This document shows, one piece after another, positions 8,118 through 16,603 of a stretch of DNA of 64,000 nt. The DNA lies in the NCBI GenBank assembly GCA_035717365.1, contig DASTIS010000230.1, forward strand, positions 1-64,000, given 5' to 3'. Position 1 is the first letter of the stretch; each line of letters opens with the position of its first letter. The notes under the pieces were generated by a model that was not told the origin of the DNA, made no database searches, and worked only from the letters and a program-made list of their open reading frames with translations. A program made the translations under genes and the position numbers. Source of the DNA: 66-474 sp035717365. Lineage in GTDB: Bacteria; Pseudomonadota; Gammaproteobacteria; Xanthomonadales; Rhodanobacteraceae.

Positions 8118-9227
8118 ATGGCACACTCTTTTCAGCCCACCCGGCTCGTCAGGATGTTGCCATTCGCCCGTTTCTCCGTCGCACGCATTTCGCCGGCCGT
8201 CCTGATGGCCTTGGCGGCCGCGCTGCTCTTCGGCGCCAGCACACCATTCGCCAAGTGGCTGCTGGGTGATGCTCCGCCGATCCTGCTCGCGGGATTGCTG
8301 TATCTGGGCAGCGGCATCGGACTCGGTATTCTGCGCCTGTTGCGCGACCGCGGCTGGCAGCCGTCCGCGATTCCCGCGCGGGATTGGTCATGGCTGCTGG
8401 CCGCGATTGCTTTCGGCGGCGTGCTCGGGCCGATCCTGTTGCTGGTCGGGCTGACGCACACATCGGCGGCATCGGCCTCCCTGCTGTTGAACCTCGAAGC
8501 GGTGCTGACTGCGTTGCTGGCATGGATCATGTTCCGCGAGAATGCGGATCGCCGCATCGTGCTGGGCATGGCGCTGATCGTCGCCGGCGGCGCGCTACTG
8601 GCGTGGCCGGGATCGGGCGGCCTTGCCGGCGGCTGGGGTGCGTTGGCGATCGCTGGCGCCTGCCTGTGCTGGGCGCTCGACAACAACCTGACCCGCAAGG
8701 TGTCGGGCTCGGACGCGCTGTTCGTGGCCGGCCTGAAGGGCTTGGCCGCCGGTGTGGTCAATACCGGACTCGCGCTGCTGCTCGGCGCGCATTTACCGGC
8801 CGTAACGATCATCGGTGCGGCGATGCTGGTGGGGTTGCTCGGCTACGGCATCAGCCTCGCGCTGTTCGTGCTGGCGCTGCGCGGCCTCGGCGCGGCGCGC
8901 ACCGGCGCCTACTTCTCGGTCGCCCCCTTCATCGGCGCGCTGATCGCGCTGTTCGGTTTCCACGAATCCGCGGGCGTTTTGCTGTGGCTCGCGATAGGCC
9001 TGATGGCGATCGGCGTGTGGTTACACCTGTCCGAACGCCACGAGCACCTGCACACGCACCTGACCATGACGCACAGCCATCGCCACGTGCACGACGAGCA
9101 TCACCAGCACACCCACGATTTTCCGTGGGATGGCAAGGAACCGCACACGCACGTCCACACCCACGAGCCGCTGACGCATTCGCATCCGCATTATCCCGAC
9201 ATCCATCACCAACACAGGCACGAGTAG
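8118..9227 (+). CDS. EamA/DMT-family exporter with histidine-rich tail
   Basis: 369 residues. Ten hydrophobic helices in two EamA repeats fill residues about 25-300 (MALAAALLFGASTPFAKWLL opens the first). The last 67 residues are soluble and contain 24 histidines in HxH and HH patterns, a composition typical of zinc, nickel, copper or cobalt binding. DMT carriers export amino acids and many other metabolites; the tail suggests metal sensing or metal cargo, but this is inference. ATG 8118 was used; ATG 8154 is an alternative that still precedes the first helix. It follows the flavoprotein by 75 bases on the same strand and may be co-transcribed. Confidence 0.85.
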   Translation: MAHSFQPTRLVRMLPFARFSVARISPAVLMALAAALLFGASTPFAKWLLGDAPPILLAGLLYLGSGIGLGILRLLRDRGWQPSAIPARDWSWLLAAIAFGGVLGPILLLVGLTHTSAASASLLLNLEAVLTALLAWIMFRENADRRIVLGMALIVAGGALLAWPGSGGLAGGWGALAIAGACLCWALDNNLTRKVSGSDALFVAGLKGLAAGVVNTGLALLLGAHLPAVTIIGAAMLVGLLGYGISLALFVLALRGLGAARTGAYFSVAPFIGALIALFGFHESAGVLLWLAIGLMAIGVWLHLSERHEHLHTHLTMTHSHRHVHDEHHQHTHDFPWDGKEPHTHVHTHEPLTHSHPHYPDIHHQHRHE

Positions 9228-10008
9228 CGGACGAGAACGACAGCGCCTGCGGCGATGGATGGAGTCGCATCGGCAAGCGAGCGAGTCCGGTTTTGTCCAG
9301 CATTCCGAGGATTTGAAACCCTTGAACGAAGGGTAAGTGCGACCAAGACACGCATTGCGGAAAACTGCGCTGGGTCGATTGCACCCGACGCGCAACGGTT
9401 TTGCCCGGATTGTCGCGCACTTTGCTGTAGGGCATTAACCGCTCGCCGATTCCTGCAGCGCGCTGCAGTGTAACCGCCGATTCCCGAAACGGGCTGCATT
9501 GCCCGTTCAATCCGCGCGCAGCAGGATGAAGGAATCCGAAAAGGGCGTTCCCTGTCCGCGGTCGTCTTTACGGCGCTGATTCGTGCGCGCGCAGTGATCG
9601 GCGCCCCAACTTCGAGCAGGGGATTGGCGGCTTGGGCGCTTCGAGGGCACAGCCACAATATCGCGTCTCGTCGAGGCTTCGGCCTGTCGACCCGGGTCCC
9701 GACGCAGGTTTTCGAATGTGCGATGACAGTTGCGTGAACGGTGACGATTGAGCCGGGCGCGAACGGCGCGTCTGAGTCGGTGACCCGTCCGGTAAAAGTG
9801 ATCGTGCCGGTCGGCGTGGCCGCGCGGGCATCCGCCGCGACGAATGCCGGCAGGATGACGAAAGCGAGATTCAGGGCGTGGCGCATGGGACATCCCGGTA
9901 GTCCTGATCCTGTATCAGGCCGTGGGATCCGGAACTTGAGGGTCTATACCGTTGGCCTGCTCAACCTTTTCGCCTGAGAATGTTTGTGTTGCGGAAGCGT
10001 GGATGCGC
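9228..10008. other. Long intergenic stretch with degraded sequence
   Basis: About 780 bases between the DMT exporter and the convergent flagellar operon. Open frames here are short, arginine-rich and mutually overlapping, as expected from noncoding high-GC DNA. The one recognisable piece is a signal-peptide-bearing segment on the minus strand (9707-9886), listed separately. A CTGCAGCGCGCTGCAG palindrome lies near 9453. I see no RNA gene, integrase or insertion-sequence end. Confidence 0.6.
9707..9886 (-). pseudogene. Remnant of an exported, fimbrial-like protein
   Basis: The first 60 codons read as a clean signal peptide (NLAFVILPAFVAADARA, cleavage after ARA) followed by TPTGTITFTGRVTDSDAPF, which resembles the start of the mature chain of type 1 pilin-like proteins (GTITFxGxVTD). 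After about residue 60 the frame turns into Arg/Pro-rich sequence with no fold-like pattern, though it stays open to 9206. I read it as a truncated gene remnant. It could also be an unknown small exported protein. Confidence 0.35.
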
Positions 10009-10383
10009 CTATCGGGTCGGGGCGTGCAGGCGGCAAAGCAATTCGGCTTCGTGCATCGCGATGCCGCATGCTTCGGCGATCTGGGTGGCGTCCGCGCCGC
10101 CGCGGGCCATGCGTTGTGCCAGTTCGTAGGCACGATCGCCAGATTGCGGTTGTGGTTGCGGTGCAGGCGGCGCCGCGTGCGCATTCCCCATTTGCTGCAG
10201 GCGCGCCTCGATGCGCGTCACGGCATTCATCAGCACCGATGTGGACGCTTCGGTACCGGCGGCGCGCTGCTGGGCCTCGGCAACATCAAGCAGCCGCCGC
10301 GCGAGGTGCCTCCATGCGAGCAGGGAGACCGCGAGCTGCGCCAACAGCAAACTCAGAACACATCCCACGATCACGATATTCAT
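10009..10383 (-). CDS. DUF2802 protein, end of the che-mot operon
   Basis: 124 residues. A single N-terminal membrane segment (NIVIVGCVLSLLLAQLAVSLL), a helical linker with an Ala/Pro/Gln-rich patch, and a C-terminal helix-turn-helix-like stretch YELAQRMARGGADATQIAEACGIAMHEAELLCRLH, which is the DUF2802 signature. The same gene follows cheW at the end of polar flagellar clusters in Pseudomonas; its function is not established. The start overlaps the cheW stop (ATGA). It is the last gene of the long minus-strand unit. Confidence 0.85.
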   Translation of the reverse strand: MNIVIVGCVLSLLLAQLAVSLLAWRHLARRLLDVAEAQQRAAGTEASTSVLMNAVTRIEARLQQMGNAHAAPPAPQPQPQSGDRAYELAQRMARGGADATQIAEACGIAMHEAELLCRLHAPTR

Positions 10384-10847
10384 GCTGATGCTTCCATGGT
10401 GGTTGTGCGCGGACGGCACAGTTTGCGGGTATCCAGCAATGCGATGAAGGTGCCCTCGCGGTACAGCGCGCCCAGTACTGGATCGTCGGCGCGCGCGACG
10501 CGTCCCGGCGGTGACGGCATCAGTTCGCGCGTGTCCAGCTCCAGCACGTCGTGCAGGGCATCGATGCGCATGCCGACGGTTTCGAGTTCGTCCTGGAAGA
10601 TCACCAGGCGCTGGTCGGGACCGTCACCGTTCGCTGCCAGTCCCAGGCGAATGCAGCCGTCGAGTACCGTGACGATGCTGCCGCGCAGGTTGATGATGCC
10701 CAGAACGTCGGTAGGCGCACCGGGTACCGGTGCGGGCGGCTCCGGGTGCATGATTTCGCGGACATCGGCGAGTGGCACGGCATAGTGTTGGCCGGCCAGT
10801 TCGAATCCCAACCATGTGCTCGTGCTGGGGACGGTGTCGGGGCTCAT
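10380..10847 (-). CDS. cheW: CheW, chemotaxis coupling protein
   Basis: 155 residues, one CheW/SH3-like domain: WLGFELAGQHYAVPLADVREIM, then TDVLGIINLRGSIVTVLD, the NLRG motif being the receptor/CheA contact. It bridges chemoreceptors and CheA in the array. ATGA overlaps on both sides (parP upstream, DUF2802 downstream) tie it into the operon. Confidence 0.93.
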   Translation of the reverse strand: MSPDTVPSTSTWLGFELAGQHYAVPLADVREIMHPEPPAPVPGAPTDVLGIINLRGSIVTVLDGCIRLGLAANGDGPDQRLVIFQDELETVGMRIDALHDVLELDTRELMPSPPGRVARADDPVLGALYREGTFIALLDTRKLCRPRTTTMEASA

Positions 10848-11371
10848 GGTGACGGTTCCTCTTGGGTGGTGTCGGCGTTGCCGGTGACGTGTGCAATCAG
10901 GGCGCCTACATCGAGTGCCATGTGGCGGCCATCGCGGCTCATGCCGGCCAGCCACGGTCGCGAACTGCGTTGTGCGCGCCACTCGATGGCGTCGTTGGGC
11001 AGGTGCATCGGGACAGGTCGTCCGGATACGGCCAGCAACCAGCGGCTGCCGGCGACCGGGAGCAGGGTGTCGGTCGCCGCACCGGCGAGGTTGGGGGCGA
11101 TGCAACGGGCCAATTCGAGCACCCGCCAGTCTTCGGTGCCGATGCGAATCTGTGCCAGGTGCCTGGCAGTCGACGCCGTATCGTCGCTGGCGTCGATGGG
11201 CGTGCCCACGGCGTTGCCGGGCAACAACAGTTGCAGGTGGCCCAGTCTGCACGATTGCCAGAGCGTTTGCGGATCGCGCTGCGCTGCCCCGGCGGCCTGC
11301 AGTGCGGGTTCCTGCAGCAGCGCGTCGAGATAGTCACGCAGTGCTGCATTGTCTGGATCGCGGGTCATCAT
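10844..11371 (-). CDS. parP: ParP-like CheW-domain protein
   Basis: 175 residues. The C-terminal part (about 60-165) has CheW-like strands (EDWRVLELARCIAPN, SRWLLAVSGRPVPMHLPNDAIEWR, SRPWLAGMSRDGRHMALDVGALIAHV), but the NLRG loop is replaced. Between a ParA-like ATPase and cheW this is the position of ParP, which in Vibrio and Pseudomonas links ParC to CheA and holds arrays at the old pole. Assignment rests mainly on order and the divergent CheW fold. ATGA overlaps join it to parC and cheW. Confidence 0.75.
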   Translation of the reverse strand: MMTRDPDNAALRDYLDALLQEPALQAAGAAQRDPQTLWQSCRLGHLQLLLPGNAVGTPIDASDDTASTARHLAQIRIGTEDWRVLELARCIAPNLAGAATDTLLPVAGSRWLLAVSGRPVPMHLPNDAIEWRAQRSSRPWLAGMSRDGRHMALDVGALIAHVTGNADTTQEEPSP

Positions 11372-12138
11372 GCCACGAGCTCCGCCGCAGCCTCGCAGGC
11401 ACACAGCTCGTCGTGCAGCAATTGGTAGGACGCCGCGCCACGGCGTGATGCGTGCCATTGCGCGGGCGGGACACCGGCATGGCTGGCCTCCCGCAGCTGC
11501 GTGTCGACCGGGATCTCGTTGCGCGTCACGCGCTCGCCGTGTGCCTCGCGCAACTGGCGGATTGCGCTGCGTGATGCATGCGTGCGGCTGTCGTACAGGG
11601 TGGGGACGATGTGATAGTCGATGTCGTGGCCGGAAGAACGTGCCACCATCTTCAGTGTCTGCAGCATACGTTCCAGGCCGCGCAACGCGAGGTACTCGGT
11701 CTGGGTCGGGATCAACAAGCGCTCGCAGGCGGCCAGCGCATTGACCATCAGCAACCCCAGTAACGGCGGGCAGTCCAGCAGGATGCGATCGTAATTGGCG
11801 CTTTCCGCCGCCAGGGCTTTCTGCAGTACGCGTCCCATGCCGTTGCGGTTTCCGTACTGGCGATCCAGTGTGGCCAGCGCAGGGCTGGCCGCAAGGATCG
11901 ACAGATTCGGGTACGCCGTGGGTTGCGCGATCCGGCCGGCGTCGCTGTCATCGGTAAACAGTTGGTACAGGCCGGGTTGCCCTTCATCCAGCCGGAAGTA
12001 ATGGCTGAGCGAGGCGTGCGGATCCATGTCCACCAGCAACGTGCGCTCGCCCGCGGCCGCGAACAGCCCTCCGAGGGCCGCGACCGTGGTGGTCTTGCCT
12101 ACGCCGCCTTTCTGGTTGGCAATGGTCCAGACTCGCAT
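11368..12138 (-). CDS. parC: ParC, ParA-family ATPase for polar chemotaxis arrays
   Basis: 256 residues. Deviant Walker A NQKGGVGKTTT at residues about 8-18, Walker A' LLVDMDPHASLS, Walker B ILLDCPPLLG. Members at this place in flagellar clusters (Pseudomonas PA1462, Vibrio ParC) form polar foci and recruit chemotaxis arrays, so this is not the chromosomal ParA; no parB lies beside it. Start ATG 12138 begins MRVWTIANQKGG, the expected N-terminus. The motD stop lies 5 bases upstream. Confidence 0.85.
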   Translation of the reverse strand: MRVWTIANQKGGVGKTTTVAALGGLFAAAGERTLLVDMDPHASLSHYFRLDEGQPGLYQLFTDDSDAGRIAQPTAYPNLSILAASPALATLDRQYGNRNGMGRVLQKALAAESANYDRILLDCPPLLGLLMVNALAACERLLIPTQTEYLALRGLERMLQTLKMVARSSGHDIDYHIVPTLYDSRTHASRSAIRQLREAHGERVTRNEIPVDTQLREASHAGVPPAQWHASRRGAASYQLLHDELCACEAAAELVA

Positions 12139-12143
12139 GGTCG

Positions 12144-13199
12144 TCACCGCATGCTGCGCAAGGGGGCGGACTGGGTCGTCGGCGCCGTGTCGGTCGCAGC
12201 GTTTGCCGTCGACGCGGAGTCCCGACTGGCGGCGCCGGACACCCGTGTCGTCAGTGCAGCCGGTGAGTGCGCGCTGGCGACGGATCGATTGTCGTTGTGA
12301 TCGTATCGCCGCTGCGCAGCCTGGTCGCTCAGCAACACGATGGCGATGCGGCGGTTGCGGTTGCGTCCGTCGGGCGTCGCGTTGCTGGCCACGGGGTGGT
12401 ATTCGCCCCAACCGAAGATCCCGATGCGCCTGGGATCGACCCCCTGGTCGCCGAACAATCGCGCCACGCTGCCAGCTCGGGCGGCCGAGAGTTCCCAATT
12501 CGAGGGAAACTTCCAGGTATCGATGGGACGGTTGTCGGTATAGCCTTCGATCCTGATCGGATTGGAGAATCGCGCCAGCACGCCGGCGACGCCATCGAGT
12601 ACGTTGCGCGCCGGGTCCGTCAGCATCGCCACGCCACTGGGGAACAGCACATCGGTGCGAATCTCGATTTCCAGCCACAGCTTGGTCTGGCGTATGACGA
12701 CTTGCTTGCGGTCCACCCATGGCTTGAGCGCCTTGGCCACCTCGGTGGAGATGGTTTTGAGGTCGGCCATCTTCGCATCGTCCGACGCGGCGCCGGGACC
12801 GGCCGCAGGAATATCGGCACCGGCGGAGCCGGCACCAGCCATCTGGATGTCGGTGCCGGGACTGGGCTCGCTGGCAGCGCCTTCGTGTCCCGGTACCGGA
12901 AGGTGGCGGGGCGGCACCGGCACGCGGATGCGTGCGATTGGCGTGGCATTGGCGGCGCGGTATTTGTCCGGCAGCGGCACCTGGCGTGCAGGTTGCGCTG
13001 GGGTGATCGGCTGGACCACCTTGCCGGTGCCGTTGAATGCCTCGTTGATGGATTCGGCCAGCACCCGGAATTTGGCTTCGTTGATCGAGGACAACGAATA
13101 CATCACCACGAAAAAAGCCAGCAACAGCGTCATCAGGTCGGCGTACGGAATCGCCCACTTTTCGCTGTCGACGTGTTCTTCGTGGTGCCGTTTTCTCAC
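12144..13199 (-). CDS. motD: MotD/MotB-type flagellar stator subunit
   Basis: 351 residues. Short basic N-terminus, one membrane helix with the proton-carrying aspartate in IPYADLMTLLLAFFVVMYS, a plug/linker region rich in Pro and Ala, then an OmpA-like peptidoglycan-binding domain with RIEGYTDNRPI and NWELSAARA. It anchors the stator to the wall. GTG 13199 is the likely start because it overlaps the motC stop (GTGA). The last 60 residues after LLSD are Ser/Ala/Arg-rich and low complexity. Confidence 0.93.
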   Translation of the reverse strand: MRKRHHEEHVDSEKWAIPYADLMTLLLAFFVVMYSLSSINEAKFRVLAESINEAFNGTGKVVQPITPAQPARQVPLPDKYRAANATPIARIRVPVPPRHLPVPGHEGAASEPSPGTDIQMAGAGSAGADIPAAGPGAASDDAKMADLKTISTEVAKALKPWVDRKQVVIRQTKLWLEIEIRTDVLFPSGVAMLTDPARNVLDGVAGVLARFSNPIRIEGYTDNRPIDTWKFPSNWELSAARAGSVARLFGDQGVDPRRIGIFGWGEYHPVASNATPDGRNRNRRIAIVLLSDQAAQRRYDHNDNRSVASAHSPAALTTRVSGAASRDSASTANAATDTAPTTQSAPLRSMR

Positions 13200-13936
13200 A
13201 GCAGGAAGCCCTTGAGCTTGTTCTCGATGTGACGCGGGTTGTCGCCCTGTGCAATCGAGATCAGGCCCTCGACCAGCAGCTCGTGGAGCTGGGTGCGGCT
13301 GCGCGTGATGCTCTTGAGCTTGTTCGACATCGGCAGCATGAACAGGTACGCCAGACTGATGCCGTAGATGGTGGCCACGAACGCGGCGGCGATGCCGTGG
13401 CCAAGCTTGCTGGGGTCCGCAAGGGCTTGCATCACGGCGATCAGACCCATGACCGCGCCGAGGATGCCCATGGTGGGTGAATAGACGCCGGCGTTTTCGA
13501 ACATCTTTGCCGCATCCATGTCGGCGTGTTCGCGGGTGCTGATTTCGACTTCCAGCACACTCCGGATCACCTCCGGTTCGGTGCCGTCGACCAGCAATTG
13601 CAGTCCCTTTTTCATCAGCGGGTCGGACTCGGAATCGATGTTGGGTTCCAGTCCGAGCAGGCCCTGGCGGCGCGAGATCTCGCTCCACCCGACGATGCGG
13701 CTGACCAGGTCGGACGCACGCAGTCGCGGCGGCGTCAGCACCATGCGCACCATCGCAAGCGCGCGCTTGACCACGGGGATCGGCGTGTGCAGCAACACCG
13801 CGGCAGTGGTGCCCCCGAAGACGATGACGAATGCCTCCAGGTTCCACAACGTCGCGATGGCGCTGCCGTGGAGGATGGTGCCGGCGATCAGTACCAGAAA
13901 AGCGAGAACGATTCCGATTAGGCTCAGGAGATCCAT
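13196..13936 (-). CDS. motC: MotC/MotA-type flagellar stator subunit
   Basis: 246 residues, MotA family with four membrane segments: LIGIVLAFLVLIAG, LWNLEAFVIVFGGTTAAVLL, GILGAVMGLIAVM, and GIAAAFVATIYGISLAYLFMLP. The cytoplasmic loop between the second and third helices contacts FliG. With MotD it forms a proton-driven stator. The position after cheA matches MotC of Pseudomonas; the intervening cheB found there is missing here. Confidence 0.95.
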   Translation of the reverse strand: MDLLSLIGIVLAFLVLIAGTILHGSAIATLWNLEAFVIVFGGTTAAVLLHTPIPVVKRALAMVRMVLTPPRLRASDLVSRIVGWSEISRRQGLLGLEPNIDSESDPLMKKGLQLLVDGTEPEVIRSVLEVEISTREHADMDAAKMFENAGVYSPTMGILGAVMGLIAVMQALADPSKLGHGIAAAFVATIYGISLAYLFMLPMSNKLKSITRSRTQLHELLVEGLISIAQGDNPRHIENKLKGFLL

Positions 13937-13939
13937 GGG

Positions 13940-15943
13940 TCAGGCCGTCATACGCAAGGGTGGAGAGAGGGGAGATTCGGCCAGCGCCACCAAGTCGAGC
14001 ACCAGTGCGATGCGGCCATTGCCGGTGATCGTGGCGCCGGCAATGCCGGGCAAATGCTTCAAGTGCGAGCCAAGCGGCTTGACCATGACTTCCTCGCGAC
14101 CGAACAACTCGCTCGCCAGCAAACCCAATTGCTGATGGCCCACGCGCACCACCACCACGTGCATGCGTGCGTCCACGCTGGACGGCACGCCGGCCCCTCC
14201 CCAGGCGGCCAGGTCGCGGAGTGGCAGCGGTCGGTTGCGGTGCGCCACCACCACGCGCCCATCCAGCGAGCGCATCAGCGACTTGTCCAGTTCGAACACT
14301 TCGATCACATTGGCCAGAGGCAGCGCCAGCGGGCGCTCGCCGATTCGCACCATCAACACGCGCATGATCGCCAGCGTGAGCGGGATCGCGATGCGGATGG
14401 TGGTTCCCGTGCCCGGCGTCGATTCGATATCGATGGTGCCGCCGAGCGAGGCGACGTTGGTCTTGACCACGTCCATGCCGACGCCGCGGCCGGAGATGTC
14501 CGAGATCTCGCTGCGGGTGCTGAAGCCGGGCCGAAAGATCAGGGCGTGACATTCGGCCGGCTCCAGCATGCGCGCCTGCTCGGCGTTGATCAGTCCTTTT
14601 TCGACGGCTTTGCGGCGCAGCACGTCCGGATCCATGCCGCGACCGTCGTCGCCGATGCTGATCAGGATGCGTTCGCCCTCCTGGCAGGCGCCGAGGGTCA
14701 CCGTGCCCTGGCGCGGTTTGCCGGCCTGCTCGCGGGTGTCGGGATCTTCGAGTCCATGATCGATGGCGTTGCGCAACAGGTGGATCAGCGGGTCGGCCAG
14801 CGACTCGACCAGGGTACGGTCCAGGTTGGTGTCTTCGCCGTGTTGCTCCAGTGCCACCTGCTTGTCGAGCTTGCGCGCCAGATCGCGCACGATGCGCGGA
14901 AAGCGCTGGAACAGCCGCCCGATGGGCTGCATGCGCATGCGCAAGGCAGCCACCTGCAGATCGCCGGCGACACGGTCGAGATTGTTGACGGCCCGCTCCA
15001 TCTCGCCATCGGCGCCGTGTGCGGTGAGGTTGGTCAGGCGGTTGCGCACCAGCACCAGTTCGCCGACGGCATTGACCAAGGCGTCGATGCGGTCGGTGTC
15101 CACGCGTACCGTGGTATCGGCGCGGTGCTTGTGGGTCGCGACCGCCTCGCCGGGCGGCGTGCGCGCCGTTGCGCCGGCGTTCGTCGGCGCGGCGCCGGCC
15201 GCTTGCGCAGGTGTGGCCACGGCGTGCGCGGCGTGGTCGATGCTCTTGCCGGGAGCACCGCCCTTGCCATAAATGGTGTCCAGCAGTGCCTCGAATTCGC
15301 TGTCGTCGATGCTGTCCGGGGCGGCGGTGGCCTGTGCGCCGGGCGCGCGGCCGTCGCCGTGCAGTTCGTCCAGCAAATGTTCGAATTCCTCGTCGGAGAC
15401 GCCGTCGCCGACGGAACCGGGGCCGTCGTCCGCCGCGGCGCTGCCGTCTGCCGTTGCCGCTTCATCGAGCATGGCGAGGAAGGCCGCTTCGACTGCGTCC
15501 GGCGGCTGTTCCGATCGGGGCAGCGCGGGGGTGGGCGCGACGGATGGCGCGGCATCGGCCGCAGGCTGCGCTTGCAACTGCCGCATCAGTTCGGTCGATG
15601 CGACCGGAATGTCGCCACCGTTGCGCAGTGCCTCCATCATCCCCTGCAGTACGTCCAGTCCCTGCAGCAGGAGGTCGATGTGCGGGGGTTGCAGCACGAA
15701 CCGCTGGTTGCGCGCGTCGTTGAGCAATTCCTCGGCGTGGTGACACAGTTCCACCATCGGCCGGATCGCCAGAAAACCGGCACCGCCTTTCAGGGTATGG
15801 AAGGTGCGGAACACCGAATTCAGCAATTCGCCGTCGCGCGATTGCGTTTCGAGCCCGACCAACTGATCTCCGAGCGCGTCGAGCAGTTCCCCGGCCTCGA
15901 CCAGGAACGCCTCCAGCACCTCGTTGTCCGTTGCCGTGGCCAT
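13940..15943 (-). CDS. cheA: CheA, chemotaxis histidine kinase
   Basis: 667 residues. N-terminal HPt domain with phospho-accepting H49 in FHTLKGGAGFL; a low-complexity linker (about 125-290); P3 dimerisation helices (DTDRIDALVNAVGELVLVRNRL); HATPase domain with LLRNAIDHGLE, DDGRGMD and GRGVGMDVV; C-terminal CheW-like domain. No clear CheY-binding P2 fold is seen. The linker instead holds two copies of a D-x-E-F-E-x-L-L-D motif at 184-192 and 214-222, resembling the CheY-binding ends of FliM and CheZ. Its product phosphorylates CheY and CheV. The gene lies 8 bases downstream of cheZ. Confidence 0.96.
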   Translation of the reverse strand: MATATDNEVLEAFLVEAGELLDALGDQLVGLETQSRDGELLNSVFRTFHTLKGGAGFLAIRPMVELCHHAEELLNDARNQRFVLQPPHIDLLLQGLDVLQGMMEALRNGGDIPVASTELMRQLQAQPAADAAPSVAPTPALPRSEQPPDAVEAAFLAMLDEAATADGSAAADDGPGSVGDGVSDEEFEHLLDELHGDGRAPGAQATAAPDSIDDSEFEALLDTIYGKGGAPGKSIDHAAHAVATPAQAAGAAPTNAGATARTPPGEAVATHKHRADTTVRVDTDRIDALVNAVGELVLVRNRLTNLTAHGADGEMERAVNNLDRVAGDLQVAALRMRMQPIGRLFQRFPRIVRDLARKLDKQVALEQHGEDTNLDRTLVESLADPLIHLLRNAIDHGLEDPDTREQAGKPRQGTVTLGACQEGERILISIGDDGRGMDPDVLRRKAVEKGLINAEQARMLEPAECHALIFRPGFSTRSEISDISGRGVGMDVVKTNVASLGGTIDIESTPGTGTTIRIAIPLTLAIMRVLMVRIGERPLALPLANVIEVFELDKSLMRSLDGRVVVAHRNRPLPLRDLAAWGGAGVPSSVDARMHVVVVRVGHQQLGLLASELFGREEVMVKPLGSHLKHLPGIAGATITGNGRIALVLDLVALAESPLSPPLRMTA

Positions 15944-15951
15944 GTTCGCGT

Positions 15952-16596
15952 TCAGAACCCGAAGTCGGAAAGCAGGCGGTCGACCTCGTCCTGGGTCGAC
16001 ACCGCTTGCACCCGGGGTTCGCCGCCGGACGTCGCACCGCTGATGGTTCCGGTCAGACGCACCAGTTCCAGCAGCGCGTGTTCGACCGTGTCGATGAACG
16101 CCGACACCCGCTGCAGCCGCTGGCCGGACAGGTCCTGCCAGGACTGCTGCTCCACCAGACGCGTGAAGTCATCCAGGCAGGCGCCCGCGAACTGCTCGGT
16201 GTCGCGCGCCAGTTGCAAAGCTCCAGATGGGTCGAGTGCGGCGGCCGCGGCAATCGCGCGGGCCTGCTCGCCCAGGCGCGAGGCCCGCGGGCGCAGTCGC
16301 TCGGCCATGGCCAGCGTTTCGTGCGCTGCGCCGGCGCTCATTGCCAGTGCCTCCTGCAGGCTCTGCCGTGCAAAAGGCGCACCGGCAGGCGGCTGCCCCG
16401 ATTCCTGGGTGAGATGCACGATCGACTTGTGCAGGTCGCGCGTGAGGTGCCCGAGTGCGCGGAACAGGTCACTCTGGCGCCGCGCGAACAGGGCGTCCAG
16501 CGATGCCTCGAAGGCATCCGAGTCACGGGTCTCGAGCAGCGCGCGGAGCTCGGGCGGCAACGCGCGGGGGTTCAGGTCGGTGTTGGGTACGGACAT
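15952..16596 (-). CDS. cheZ: CheZ, CheY-P phosphatase
   Basis: 214 residues, mainly helical. The catalytic segment QQSWQDLSGQRLQRV provides the glutamine that positions water on CheY-P. The extreme C-terminus TQDEVDRLLSDFGF is the amphipathic CheY-docking helix. It lies between cheY and cheA, the standard order for polar flagellates. Confidence 0.95.
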   Translation of the reverse strand: MSVPNTDLNPRALPPELRALLETRDSDAFEASLDALFARRQSDLFRALGHLTRDLHKSIVHLTQESGQPPAGAPFARQSLQEALAMSAGAAHETLAMAERLRPRASRLGEQARAIAAAAALDPSGALQLARDTEQFAGACLDDFTRLVEQQSWQDLSGQRLQRVSAFIDTVEHALLELVRLTGTISGATSGGEPRVQAVSTQDEVDRLLSDFGF

Positions 16597-16603
16597 GTCG
16601 TTG

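Noticed and set aside
9255..9473. 72-codon plus-strand frame after the DMT exporter
   Set aside because: Cys/Arg-rich, no ribosome site, no recognisable motif.
6286..10008. Prophage or integrative element with integrase next to tRNA-Lys
   Set aside because: No integrase, transposase or duplicated attachment sequence was found.
13200..14552. Extension of the motD frame across motC and into cheA
   Set aside because: It is antisense-free but out of frame with motC on the same strand, has no domains, and a GTGA-coupled start exists at 13199.
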